A stretch of 64,000 nucleotides of DNA from Dryococelus australis. Lineage: Eukaryota; Arthropoda; Insecta; Phasmatodea; Phasmatidae. The DNA lies in NCBI GenBank assembly GCA_029891345.1, contig CM057000.1, positions 127,137,338-127,201,337 of the forward strand. The letters are read 5' to 3'. Below, one piece after another: positions 47,195 through 59,231 of the stretch (position 1 is its first letter; the number at the start of each line of letters is the position of its first letter). The notes under the pieces were generated by a model, which saw only the letters and a program-made list of their open reading frames with translations, did no database searches and was not told the DNA's origin. Made by a program: the position numbers and the translations under genes.

Positions 47195-48480
47195 TAAAGG
47201 CCACAAAAGTGCATTAGTGTTTACATCACGATTATAGTGATAGTTTTACTAAGCATGTATGGAGGATCAGAAAGTTAGGAAATAAGGTGCGAGCTCACCA
47301 CCTCGTAAATGATTTGGATGGCATTGTCAGCACTTAATATCATTTCAAATGGATATCGTGGTTCTGTATAAGACTGGGGGGATGTATCGTGCAAATGCCA
47401 CGCTTGAGGCCGTTTCGAAGTCACATTGACCTGATGTTGGATTGAATAGATATGTGATGGCATCTTCACACATCGCAAAAGTACTGGTAGACCAAAGGAA
47501 AGCCTGCCAAAGCAGGATCACCATTTAGAGCATACAGTCTTATACAAGCTCATAACCTAGGTTCTTGCCATCCAGACACAGTAACCGAACCCTCTAACTT
47601 GCACATCCTATGATATCCCGCGACATTTTTTCCATGCGACTTTTGTCAGCTGGGTTATGGATTCACCAATCCATGCATTCGATGCCACGAGGGTGCTGAT
47701 CGCGAAAAAAGCCATTTTATATTTATACTAAATTCTAAATCCTGTTCAACTTGTAGCAATAACTTACAGGTAATATTTGTTCACATAAAATAATTCGAGA
47801 CTGCATATTTTTGCATAATAGGATAATTATCAGAATCGCAATTCTAGAGATTTTGGATGTACAAATTATAAAAACCAACTTACCGAAATAAGTTAATTCA
47901 TGTTGAAATTAGAAACCATTAATTATTGAAAGAAATATTAGAAATCGCACTATGAAATATTTTCGCAAATTAAAAAAAAAAAATCAATATTTATATATAA
48001 TTTTTGTAAAGTAAATTTTGCTAAGCATACCTAGAAATTAATTAAGATATCTTTATTCACCCTTGTAAATTTTCTTCAAAATTTTCGTTTAGAGTATTTG
48101 TGCATTCTAATAACATTAAAATTGTGACTTTGACATGCACTGATGCAAAAACTATGGGATATAATTTGTATGCAAGGAAAGAGTATGTGAGTACTTTTTA
48201 CAATTTTAATGGTATGTAGTATTAATATTTAGGTGACCATCGTCCTTAACACCACAGGAGTGAAGAAGTGGCGAAACTGGGTGGCATAGGTTGTGGGGGG
48301 TTGGTAGGGGGGTAGCAAATGACATCACATAATGTTCAGAAATTATTAATGGTTTTGTATGTGACGATGCAGGGGAGAGACAACACATCTAGCTAATTCT
48401 GTGGAGAATCACACCACCATATATCCTGGTATTACAGTGTGGAAACCCATTAAGTATAACTTGTTGTTGTCAGTGGTAGT
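47195..48480. other. AT-rich DNA, no gene recognised
   Basis: Short minus frames at 47275-47478 and 48206-48388 show nothing familiar. Confidence 0.4.
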
Positions 48481-49345
48481 CACTCGTGGAACCTGACAGA
48501 CACATGGGGTTCTTAGTCTCCAAAGTTTCGCAGGTACTGAGGTTTCTATTGGTCATAGTGACAAGCATATTCCATTAGTTCATGTATAGGTATAAAACCG
48601 CCTCCACCAGGGACAACTGCCATGGCATGCAATGTATTGAGGTCAGGGGTTGGTGTCAGCTAGCTCGCTTGACAACTATCGATAGATATGCCAGAGGACA
48701 GCAGATCACTCGCCAAAATAATTCTGGACAACAAAGACCTGTCGGCAGCCAAACAATTCCAGGACCATCTCCATGCTATGGAGTGCAGACGCTGCTGCCT
48801 TGCTAGGGTATCTCTGCTCACCACATGTCCCAAGGCTCAACGATTAACGTGGCTGCAGGAACCCCATCGTTGGACCTTCGATGCACGGGCCCTTCATGTC
48901 AGCAGGCTGCAGTTCAGACCTGAGTAGTCGTATCCTCGTATGGGTTTACATGGGATGAGATCGGTTCACTGGTACACACATTCTCTTCCCTAACCGGTGA
49001 ACGATACATGTACCTTCTGGCAGATCATGTGCACCCACTTGTGAGCCTACAGCACCTTGGAGGATACCTGTGAATAGAGGAAGAAAATCCACCAGCGCAC
49101 CATTTCCGAATTGTGACTTAAATGTTGGATGAACTCTCCACGGACTTGGGATTGCTTGCCTGACCCTAGAGGTCACTCGATCATAGTCCTATCGAACACA
49201 TCTGAGGTACTGTTGAGAGGAATGCGCATGCCATGAATCTTGCTCCTACCGATCTCCATGCATTGTGGGAGGACGTGCAGCAGTTATGTTCAGTATGGCT
49301 CCTGACTACTTCTGGTGCCTTGTGGAGTTCATGTAATGCCTCATT
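48481..49345 (+). pseudogene. Tc1-like transposase relic B
   Basis: Decayed Tc1/mariner-type transposase. Around 48690-48890 it reads LARVSLLTTCPKAQRLTWLQ then HRWTFDA, matching the inter-domain and DDE-start region (RVPLLTxxHRxxRLxWAxxH). Around 48990-49045 it reads SSLTGERYMYLLADHVHPL, matching the conserved LTGDRYVxILxDHLHPF. Around 49155-49290 it reads SPIEHI then ERNAHAMNLAPTDLHALWED, matching SPIEHIWDxxERxxRxxxPxPxxLxxLW. The segment with the first catalytic Asp is missing, and the block normally QQDNAxPH reads EEENPPAHH, so the enzyme is dead. The upstream 48485-48590 leader resembles the fragment at 50459. Confidence 0.8.
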
Positions 49346-50458
49346 ACCACCATTATCAGAGTTAAATATGTAGGTTGCTATTCGTTAGTAGTCAGAAGTA
49401 TATAATTCAACTGACCACGAGCATACAAAGCTCCCTTGATTGCCTCTACCACCAGACAGAAATTCTCTTGGTTTGTGATGTTATCAACGTTTTCAGATAT
49501 TCTGTGTGCAGGGCACCGTTTGTCAGAATAAACCCCGAATACGTAAACTTCTAAAAATCATACGAACTATACACATTCTTGCAGTAATTGAAAATTACAT
49601 AAAAGCCTTAAAATTTTGGCGCATATCCTCTCATCGGGTTTAAAACATTTTAGGATACCTCGATGTATGCAAAATAACTTTAACTTTAAAATCACAGCAA
49701 TGGTGGGGAATAAAAAGTAGACAAAGTAGATACATATATATGCCAGATTTTATTTAATGATTTTTAACAGTTGTGCTGTGTCGTGAGCTAATGTTGAGGA
49801 CATTTTTCGAAGAAAAAATATCACTACCTCAATTATAGTCTAAGGACAATTCTCAAAATGAGATCGTGGTTTCAGTCCCTGCCTCTTGCATTTGTAATTT
49901 TTCCTATCATGCTACTACTGTATGTCAACGTTCCAAACTGGTGGCGGCACAGCATGTTAATGCTTGTGTTTTGAAACCCCGCTTTTTCGATTTAGAATGT
50001 TGATATCCCATTTACAGAAACAATATAAATATAATGACTATATACATTCCCTGTGTTGCCTCGTCTTGTTACTTTCCAACGTTTTAAAATATAGTTCACA
50101 GGACGTTATAATGATACGCCGATGTTATGTATTCGAATGTTACTTACTTGTGCGGTAGGGTCATATATCGTACATTAGTCTGCGAGGCGATTGAGGCTGG
50201 TAGCGTACATGTTGCCACTTACGGAAAATTTAATTAGTTACTTTACTGATCATATTTTTGTATTCTGGTATCTGTCATATACAGCAATGGTCGTTAGTCT
50301 TTAGTTTTCTATTTGATAATTGCCACCTTTATGAGATAAATTGATGTAAACAGCAAAATCCGCAAATTTATTTTAAATAAAGTTTTTATATAATTATTTA
50401 TGAAGATGGAATTTTTTAATATAAATAACGCGGTATTGGTTTATTTTTGACACAATAT
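49346..50458. other. AT-rich DNA, no gene recognised
   Basis: Nothing beyond short chance frames. The right terminus of relic B is not visible. Confidence 0.4.
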
Positions 50459-50610
50459 ATGGCACGTTCCCCGAACCTGCCATACATATGGGGTACCCAA
50501 TCTCCGAAGTTTTTCAGGTACTCTGATTTCCACGGGCCATCGTGTCAAAAGTGTACCGAGGGTTCATGGATCGGAGCAAAACTACTGCCGCTCTACCACA
50601 GTGCGTCATG
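50459..50610 (+). mobile_element. 5' fragment related to Tc1-like relic B
   Basis: GAACCTGCCATACATATGGG, TCTCCGAAGTTTTTCAGGTA and the following TCATGG region align with 48488-48590 at moderate identity. It appears to be the 5' leader of a second, otherwise lost, copy of the same Tc1-like family. No transposase blocks follow. Confidence 0.55.
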
Positions 50611-53225
50611 GCTAGTTTGAAGTTTGTCATTGCTGATTATGTCGATAACTTCTCCCCATCGCCGGCCTTACGTCAGTAATCGTTCTTCTTTCCAGCACCA
50701 TTTCTCGCCGGACATTTGTCCGGGCTAGTCAAAGGCGTCATCCTTGAACCAGAGATTATGGCAACTTAAACATTTGTTGTGCTTCGCTGTTAGCAGTAAT
50801 CGATGGCTTATAAATGACTTCAACGCTCTATTCTTTTTGTGAAGTTGCGACAGCTTTAGTTTAACCGCGAGACAAAACAATCTTGCTGTCGTCATGCGGC
50901 GTGGTATGTTTGTTATATGCGGATTGCAATACGTAGGAGCACTGAACATGAAAACACCTTAAATGGAAATGTTGGCTTAACTGAATATGGAAATACAATA
51001 TATGTTGTATCGTCACACAACATAACTATGCTATTGGTATAAAGCTTTCCTGTATTTTGTTTTACGGTATTTGCTGTTATTACTCAGCATGGTTTACCAC
51101 TTACCAATACATCTGCAGGTACACTGCAAAAAACGTGAATAGTCCCTGTAACTGTGACCTTTAACGTTTGCCGTACACACCACTCAAACAAGTATTTCAA
51201 ACATAACAAAGCACTTTCAAATAGCATTTAAAATATTTATTAAAATGACAATATTAACATACACTTGGACATATGTACATAGAACTCGTTACACATTCAA
51301 AAACAATAAATTTATGATAAACAGCCTTTGCGTTTAAGTAGGTATCATTAATAGAAAATTTTCTCATACAGGCTCAATGCCCCAAAAACAGTCACAAATT
51401 ACTATATTTTATAGATAATAATCTCTGATCAATGACGTTCACATGAACGTAATTACACGGAAAAAACAAAAGGCTCCCGATATATATACACATTCATTAA
51501 GAATCACTCGCCACGAAATATATGAGCCTTAGTAATATCACTAACTTAAGGCGTAAAGGCGTGGTAACTTATTTGACTAATCACAACTTGATTATAGTGA
51601 AGTGTAAATGTACCTATAAGCTTTCCACTCATTTCAAGCTTACGATCGAATAACTGATATTTTTAAGGCACATATTCAAATAAGTATCAACCATAATAAA
51701 AATACATTAAACATATGACAGTAAATATGCTCTAAAAAAAATACGTGTATACGCCTCAGCATTATAAATTGTAACCTTGAGAATAAAAGAATTATAAATG
51801 GCACAATATTTCAGAATTCTCTGAACAATCCAATACTTTAGTCTTTTATTCATTACGACCTTGTGGCAATACAGATTCAAACAATCCCTCCTTTCAAAAC
51901 CACGTTGCATACCAATCGGAATTATAGTCCTGCTAATTATTTCATGCGTCCGCTTGACAGCAAATTATTATAATACCAAATTATTACTTTCGTTCTAATT
52001 CAGGCGTTGATAAATATGTTTCTGTGCATGACGTCCGCAGTTATGATTAATTCAATATTTGTTGTGCTCGTAAATGGCCCTATATTACACGACGCGTCGG
52101 AACGGCACGTGGAAATTACGCGCAGAAAGATACATTGATTAAAAATTATTCAACAACGTGAAAAATCAACTTGCAAAACCATAACTTACACTTGTCTTAA
52201 TGACACTCACTGTAAAATACACTAACTTCCGACACTATTACACCTTAAAACTGTAAAATAATCACAACAAAGTGTGCTATGACTGAAAATCACTAAACAT
52301 TTTAAACATTTAATGTGAAAGCCGTACAAGCTCATTAAAAAAAAAAAAATTCCATCTTACGGCTTAAAACTGTAAAATAATCACAACAGAGTATATTACC
52401 AGTGAAAAAAAAAAAAAATTCCCAGGTTTTTTATGATTGAAATTATAAAGTTTATTAGAACTTTCCATCAGTTTACGTCATTAATCATTAACTTTCTTAA
52501 AATCTTTAAAACTTTTTAACAAACTGAATGAACTTTTCTTAAAATTGTTAAAACTTTAAACATACTGAATGAAATTTTATTTAAATCGTTTGTTTGAATA
52601 AATATCCAATAAATTTTAAGAATCACTGGAATTTAACAGCCAAAATTGGATTTAAAACATACAAAATGGCAAGAGAAAGTAAACAAACATAGGTGCAAGC
52701 GGGCGACACAACTGCGCTACCAAAGCCGCTTGGAACGCATGCAACATCCTAAATTAATAAGGAAAACGATCATTGTAATATATTAAAGGGCCTAGACAAC
52801 AAATTACTACTCCAATAAAGCTCCGCTCTGCAATAATCAATATTCTGAACCTGTTCCACTATGACAAAGACAGCGAGCCGCGGAAGTCATACGTGGTTCA
52901 TTCGACCCAGTAGTGACAAGCTGGCGATTACGGATATTACAATTACGTGATACCAAAAACTTTGCAAGGAAATAATCATGCCGAAGCCTACTTTTGCCAC
53001 TCTCGTAAGCAGAAGGCTTCAATACTGAAATATTTAAGGCGACACTACAAAAACTACGCTTACTATTCAAAGCACCCAATCCAGAATTCAATTCCCGCTT
53101 TAAGTGCCACGACCCGCCGGTAATATTATTGCAGAGCACAGAAGGCCTCGTACTATAGTCGTTCATGCAGAACAAGGGTACACTCTACCTACATTATCAT
53201 GCCGTCGGCTGGCCAACATCGCTGC
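50611..53225. other. AT-rich DNA, no gene recognised
   Basis: A 74-codon minus frame (50725-50949) and a 112-codon minus frame (52837-53175) show no recognisable domain and are near chance length. A phrase CTTAAAACTGTAAAATA is repeated at 52244 and 52363. Confidence 0.35.
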
Positions 53226-53233
53226 CCAATATG

Positions 53234-53506
53234 TAGGGATAGGGAATTTCGCAAATTCATTTCGGGACAAGATGAACGTCAAACACATATACAGTAAAGT
53301 CACCTTTGCAATTGTATCACAGTTTATTACACCCGCCCTGTACGCCTCTTGAGCCAATAGCAGACTTGCAAGGAAACACCTTGCGATTCCCATAGCAGCC
53401 AGGCGTGGGGCAACAGCCAATGAACACAGAGCTGAGGCTCTAGTTTACACAGGACTGGGGAGTCTATCCTACAGGTCATTGAACTCGCGAAATTTCCCTA
53501 TCCCTA
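53234..53506 (+). mobile_element. hAT-type MITE, copy 2 (273 bp)
   Basis: Ends TAGGGATAGG and CCTATCCCTA, inner arms AATTTCGCAAATTCA and TGAACTCGCGAAATT. Perfect 8-bp target duplication CCAATATG (53226-53233 and 53507-53514). Collinear with the copy at 29476; both contain GCGTGGGGCAACAGCCAATG and CTGAGGCTCTAGTTTACACA. Confidence 0.93.
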
Positions 53507-53514
53507 CCAATATG

Positions 53515-55998
53515 AGACCTGCGGACGTCGATCGTGGATCGCTGCAAATAACGTCGTCGCAGTAAGCGTGGAGGGGATGAAAATACAGAGGACACTGGGA
53601 GGGGGTGTGCATGTAATTATATAAATCACACCGGCAGGAGAAAGGTAGAGGAAGGAGGAGGAAGCAGAGGGGATAGCAAAGGAGTGGAACAAGTTGGCCG
53701 AGAAGCAAGCCGCATTGCCATTAAATCCGTTTGTACAGTCCTGCGATGAAAGTACCGTCGCAAAGTATAATATTCCAATTTTTTCACTCCCTTACAATAG
53801 AAGGCGGGAAGTACTGAATGTAACAGTGAGTATTTTGCCCATTTATATCCGAACAACCGTGTATATCATATCTAAAAACTAACGCCGAATCGGCACTTTA
53901 CTTATAGCCTTTTAAAAGCTAAATAAGCTAGCATTAGCGTGTGGTGTGTGTGTTTATGGATTAGTAATAATCTACGAATTATTTTGTAATAACCTTTAGT
54001 ATTTCAGTAAACATATATGTGTTACGTAAGAAGTATGTGGGCATTATAAACTGAAAAATCTCATTAAGGTGACGGCATATTTTTAAGTGTATTTTTAGTG
54101 ACATATGACGCTTTTAAGGCTAGTAAGTTCAGAACAATTTTGTCTTGAGAAACACTTTTTATTGTGCAGATTAATTAAGTCACCTTAATACTGTTATATT
54201 TTTGCAGCTTCGTTCTTTACATTCTATTTTTTCATTTCATACAAAATTTCTTTGATTTATAGCCTGGGTTGTATTGCTGAATTGTAAAATCGTTCCCCCT
54301 TTTAAATGACTGAGCCGAAAAACGTAACTTTCGATTAAGTTGTTCCACTATCTCAGTCAATTAAAAAGAAATTCTGTTGCACTGGGGAGTAACTTTTATT
54401 ATTCTGCTGTGCTTTTCCGCACGCCTTCGCTTTCTGAGCTGTGTAATAAGCTCTTGGAATTTCATTGATGACGAAATCAAGCGTGGACGATTGAAAGCAA
54501 TACTTTAACCCTGCCAGTCTGATTGTCCCTGTCTTTTAGCTCGCCACGATCGCAATTTCAGCTGCCGTCCTCCCCCTTCACGTCGCGTGCGCCGTCTGGC
54601 GGAAACGAATTGCGTGCATTCCGTGGAAACTTTTGATTCCGAGCTCTGCGAATGCAGTTTTCATAAGAACGAGCGAAGGTAGGGGAACACGAAGCGCGAA
54701 ACAGATCAAAGCGTTTCCTTGTCACCTCTCCAACAAATTACGCCGGAGGAAGAAAAAAAAAATTGGATGCTTTGAGCTGTGGGTCGATAGCAAATGCAAT
54801 AAAGAAAGACCTCAGAGACAGGATTTAACTGAAATCATCACTTTTACCCTTTCACAGTTAAACTGAAAGAAAAATGACAAATTCCACTCTTACTACAGAT
54901 ACACCACTTGCCGAGGGGAAAAAAAAAATCTGACATACCTATGTTATATCGAAGTGAAAAATTAGTCAGTTCCAAATAACTCCACATTTAAGATAACATC
55001 CTGTTAAAGAACACGAAGATCATTATTGGTTTTCTATGCGAAAAGGACTGATAATGTCGCCTTTTACACTTACGAGGCAGCACATGTTAGAACCTACCAA
55101 CCTGCCGTTCGAACCTTTCACAGCATTACAACGAGTCTGAAATACAATATATTTACTAAAAATTTAAACATGCCACAAATGCGCTGACCCACGATAGTAA
55201 AACACACTTCGGACTGAGTTTGTCAGTTACTTTGAGGACATCTCGCGCAATATGAATATTTTGCAGCAGTCCAACAAAGCTGAAAATCGTCGTTTACAAG
55301 CGCTGCATTTCAGGTCACACACATTCAGTAATGCACAACGGACCTACACTAAATATTTCTACACGCTTCCCACCAAAACAAAAAAGACAGGTTTCCTAGT
55401 TTTAATACCCATAGTTACCTGCAGAACGACGAGAACACTTCAGGCCATTTAAAAACCTTGCCTGTAGAGGCGATGGCGCTATTGATACGCGTGGCAGTGT
55501 GGCCCTTCTCGAACTACGACAGAAACGAAGCACGTGCTATGGTCGCCACTTGTGAATCGTGAATTGGGTTATTCGTAGCTGCAATGAAAGATGATAACTC
55601 GCGTGAGACAGGCTCGTCTTTCGAGGAACGTGAACGAACATGTGGTTGAGCCGAGGCCATGGCGATGACCTACTTTTGCCGGCTGCAAAACTGGCAACAC
55701 CGCACGGGCGGTGAGGTATTTTGACTGCTGCGTCGTCTGCCGCCTGCTAACTTCCAGCAGAGAACACTAGCGCTACTCTGAATCATCCCAAGAACTAACA
55801 TAAAAATTGGCCAGACTTTCCTATGGCATGGTCGCTCTAGTGTATATCTTTACTAAATGGCTATGCGGATATGATCATTGTAAGCCGAAGTAAATATAAT
55901 GAGCATTTAGTGTTTTATTGTTTTATAATTTTATTTCATGGTGATCTGCTCTAACCTTTTGTTGTGTCTTTGGGTATTTTAAGTCCACATAATTAGTA
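53515..55998. other. Mostly AT-rich; GC-richer islands at 54530-54620 and 55440-55800
   Basis: The second island holds ACTGGCAACACCGCACGGGC and GCTGCGTCGTCTGCCGCCTG and looks more like a regulatory or 5' region than its surroundings. There is no open frame to support a gene. Frames at 53626-53882, 54633-54866 and 55252-55452 show no domain. Confidence 0.3.
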
Positions 55999-56424
55999 TA
56001 GCCTCTATTCGTGGTTTCTTCACACTTTTGGAATCGAACATTTGAAAAATCACTCCCATGTTTGTCGTGTTTATTTCCTAAATATGTAATATTTCACTTT
56101 TTTTTTTGTGTTAACACAAAAAAGTGCATTATTTTAGGTTAAATTTAACTTTTCCTTTAATTTTATCAATAAATTATAAAATCTCATTTATATTCAACAT
56201 GAATAAAGAGAGTGAGAAAATAGGCGAGTTGGTAATGCCTAGTAACAAATAGTTCTCGTGTGAAATATTATTACACTGAGTACGCACGGATGTGGCGCGC
56301 TGTCCTTTTTGGTTCATTTTTTTTAGACTCGGTTAAGCTTTCTTTGTATGGGGCGGAGAAACATCCTGGCAGTATAACTTCAGCAGACCTTCAGGAAAAT
56401 TGGAAGTAACCATAAATCGACTAT
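55999..56424 (+). mobile_element. MITE family 2, copy 7
   Basis: TAGCCTCTATTCGTGGTTTC at the left and AACCATAAATCGACTA at the right, TA on both sides. Interior blocks GAGTTGGTAATGCCTAGTAA and GATGTGGCGCGCTGTCC match the family. About 426 bp. Confidence 0.85.
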
Positions 56425-58406
56425 ATACAATAAGTGGTGTTGTGTGTAACGTATGTTTTAAGCTTTAACTTAACACGGGTCTCTAAATAATCGTATGCTT
56501 GCATGTAAAATATTCTGATGCTAAAATAAATCGAATTCTAGAATAGCATATTTTTAACAAAACGGAAAGATTTGCAAAGCTTTTTGGTGCTCTTTGTCGT
56601 GAGAATTTTTCTCACAGTGGCCTTAAGCGAGCGAAGTTACCGGTAACTGGCGAAATCCTTTAAACGTTCTCCGCTAATGTTTGAGGCGAGTGATCGCCCG
56701 TTCTGAAAGAAGATGGGCTTTAATGGAAGAAATCCCAACTTGTGAATATTTCCACTAGAACGGACTGCAAAAAAACGTGGAAGTTTCATTTCATGAACTT
56801 TTATACACAGGGAATTACTTCTAAACTTTCTGCAGGAAGAGAACACTTTCGACATTTTTATCAGGTTTTGAAACACTGAAGTCGTTTTCTACATTATATT
56901 TTAAGTTTTTACTTTTTTCCTTGCAACCGTTTTAGTTACACTCAAATTTCCTAGTTCAAGTGTTTTAATCGAGTTTTTTTTTTACATTTGCACTGTGCTG
57001 TGTACAGTATTTTTTTTGCAAACAATAAACAACTTGCTACATGCTCGATGATATTTTCATTAATTATGCATATCTGTGCGTAGAAAACTCCACGAAACTG
57101 ATAAGTCACTAGGAGTACTTCAAAATACTGGCAACCGGTGTCTTGATGTACGTACAGTTAATTTGTAATTTGCCCACGATTGTGGACACTGTTGCCGAAC
57201 GGGTTAAACTCTCTCATCAACAGCAAAATTACAAAGTTTTTCTTTGTAGCACACGAACATCGTGGTTATGTTTGCAAACATTCGCATGATACGATTACAC
57301 GTGATAAAATTTAATATTATATTATACGGAAACAAAAATTCAGTGCTACATATTCCTGCAAAGATGATTATTACGGTATAACTGCATCTGTTGATATTGC
57401 CGTAAGTTTTCTTCTGCTAGGTTCACTTGTCAATTATTTTAATAACAACGACTGACGGTGTCTTAAGTGGATTCCCCTAAGAAAGAACACTAATGTCTAG
57501 TAAGTACTAGGAAAATGTCTAAACTTAATTAAAGAACACTTGAATAGATAACCCTTTCAGGAGCTGTATCACCCCTTATAGAGAAATTATTGGTTTTGTA
57601 TCAGAACAGAAGTGCCATAGTCATTACTGAAAATGTTTCATTATAGAAGAATTACTTTTTATGGTTCAGTGAAGATTTTTGTACCCGACTGTTAATAGTT
57701 GTTTCCTGGTTGTCATTAAAAGGTGAAAATAAATTAATACATAAAACTTTGTATTAAGATAATTGTTGTGTAAATATATGTTAATAGTTCATATATTATG
57801 TCCGTAATGATGGGTAATGTAATTAGCTAAGCTTATATAGTCGCATTTAACAATATATTCTCCTAAATTTTAATTTGGAAGAAATAAATAAAAAAGCAAT
57901 ATTGCGGGTGACGTGGGATTTTAAATATCTTTCAGCTCTAAATTTATACTAAAAAGTATTTAAAAAAATATGTTTTAAAAATAGTTGTTAATAATAATAT
58001 GTTCGGAGAGAATTCGATCACTGTGATACGAAGCAATGCATATGGTTGCTTCAATGAAAATCTGGTGTTTTATTTTCATCGAAGTTATAAGTGAATTATA
58101 AATAAAGAAATTATTCCCCTGAACGATGTATTTTACTAAACATTATGAAGCAATGATAATTTAACGTCGCACTATATTTAGAGTTACATGTCATGAGAAA
58201 ATAAGCTGTTAAGCCTAAGAGTTTTTAAGAATCAATTATTCTGTTTTATAAATAAATAATTTTCGTTGATTATATTTATCAAAACAAATAAATCTGATAA
58301 TGTGTAGTATTACCACATTTTTTTTCGCAGAAAATAATTCAGTTTTATGATATCCTAAGCAAAATAATACAATATACAGATATATACACAGATATATACA
58401 CAGACA
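56425..58406. other. AT-rich DNA, no gene recognised
   Basis: A 79-codon minus frame at 56637-56876 has no recognisable domain. The part next to 58407 would be 3'-UTR if the minus-strand exon is real; AATAAA occurs on the minus strand near 58070. Confidence 0.35.
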
Positions 58407-58678
58407 TTAGGCTGGCTGCCGAAGTGTGATGATTGAGGTTATATTAGCTTGAAGTAAAAACTGTTTGACTGAATTATACCAAACACCAAAACCGTATTTC
58501 TGAATGCATTGTTCGTCATTTAGGAAGGCACGCGAACAAAAACTTGGCATGACCTTGTCCAATACTGTGAAAGCAGAAGCCTTAGATGATGTATCTCCCT
58601 TCAGAGAAAAGGTTTTCCAGCACACAGTGTCCCAAGCATAGATTTCATCCAGATAATTGGCTGTCGGAGTAGGGAAAA
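58407..58678 (-). CDS. Candidate terminal exon, product unknown
   Basis: On the minus strand a good acceptor (CATCTGTCTTGTAG) ends at 58679. It is followed by an open 272-bp segment reading FPTPTANYLDEIYAWDTVC, then WKTFSLKGDTSSKASAFTV, LDKVMPSFCSRAFLNDEQC, QKYGFGVWYNSVKQFLLQ and ANITSIITLRQPA, stopping at 58407. Composition, aromatic content and codon use are clearly protein-like against an AT-rich background. More protein-like sequence lies just upstream on the minus strand in other phases (around 58750-58880), so this may be the last exon of a gene or a decayed processed copy. I recognise no family. Confidence 0.4.
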
Positions 58679-58935
58679 CTACAAGACAGATGGACTACCA
58701 TCTTCTGCAGTACAACCCCTGCAAAACGAACTGAAACATGAGCATCGCCAACACACCGATTTATTGACATACCCTAATCATCTTGACAAGTTTGCTATCT
58801 TTCTTCTACATGTCAAATACAACACCTCAAATGCTGCGGGAAATCTTTCTCGGGCAGTATATATTCTTGGATAGTATTTGGGTGGTAGGGGGGCATTTAC
58901 CGACATTTATTAATAAATTAACGGTTTCTTCATTA
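58679..58935 (-). other. Possible further coding or intron sequence upstream of the exon
   Basis: A minus-strand segment near 58770-58890 reads YYPRIYTARERFPAAFEVL and YLTCRRKIANLSR in one phase. It is protein-like but out of phase with the exon below and closed by stops. It could be a preceding exon fragment or pseudogene sequence. Confidence 0.2.
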
Positions 58936-59231
58936 TAGGCTATTCACGGTAAAATGAGCACTTTTGAAAGCCCTGCGTGTATTTTTAAGCCTCATGTAAA
59001 ATTAACATTACCATCGGTCTCATCACTTTATTCATGCATCGGTCAAGTGAGATTGTGCAATTATTAGAAAAGTAAATATGTTACAAATCTGCTCATTAAT
59101 ACACTTCAGTGTATTAAAAAAATTACAGAAAGTGAAAGAATTTAAGTTATTACAAATGATTACCTAACAAATTTTATTCCGACGTTTAAATATGGAACTA
59201 CTTTCCATCTTTCATTACCAACTTTACTTGA
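58936..59231 (+). mobile_element. MITE family 1, copy 9, truncated on the right
   Basis: TAGGCTATTCACGGTAAAAT at the left after TA. The interior follows copy 1 through GGAACTACTTTCCATC and ACCAACTTTACTTG, then stops abruptly where GT-rich sequence begins. The right inverted end is missing. Confidence 0.85.
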
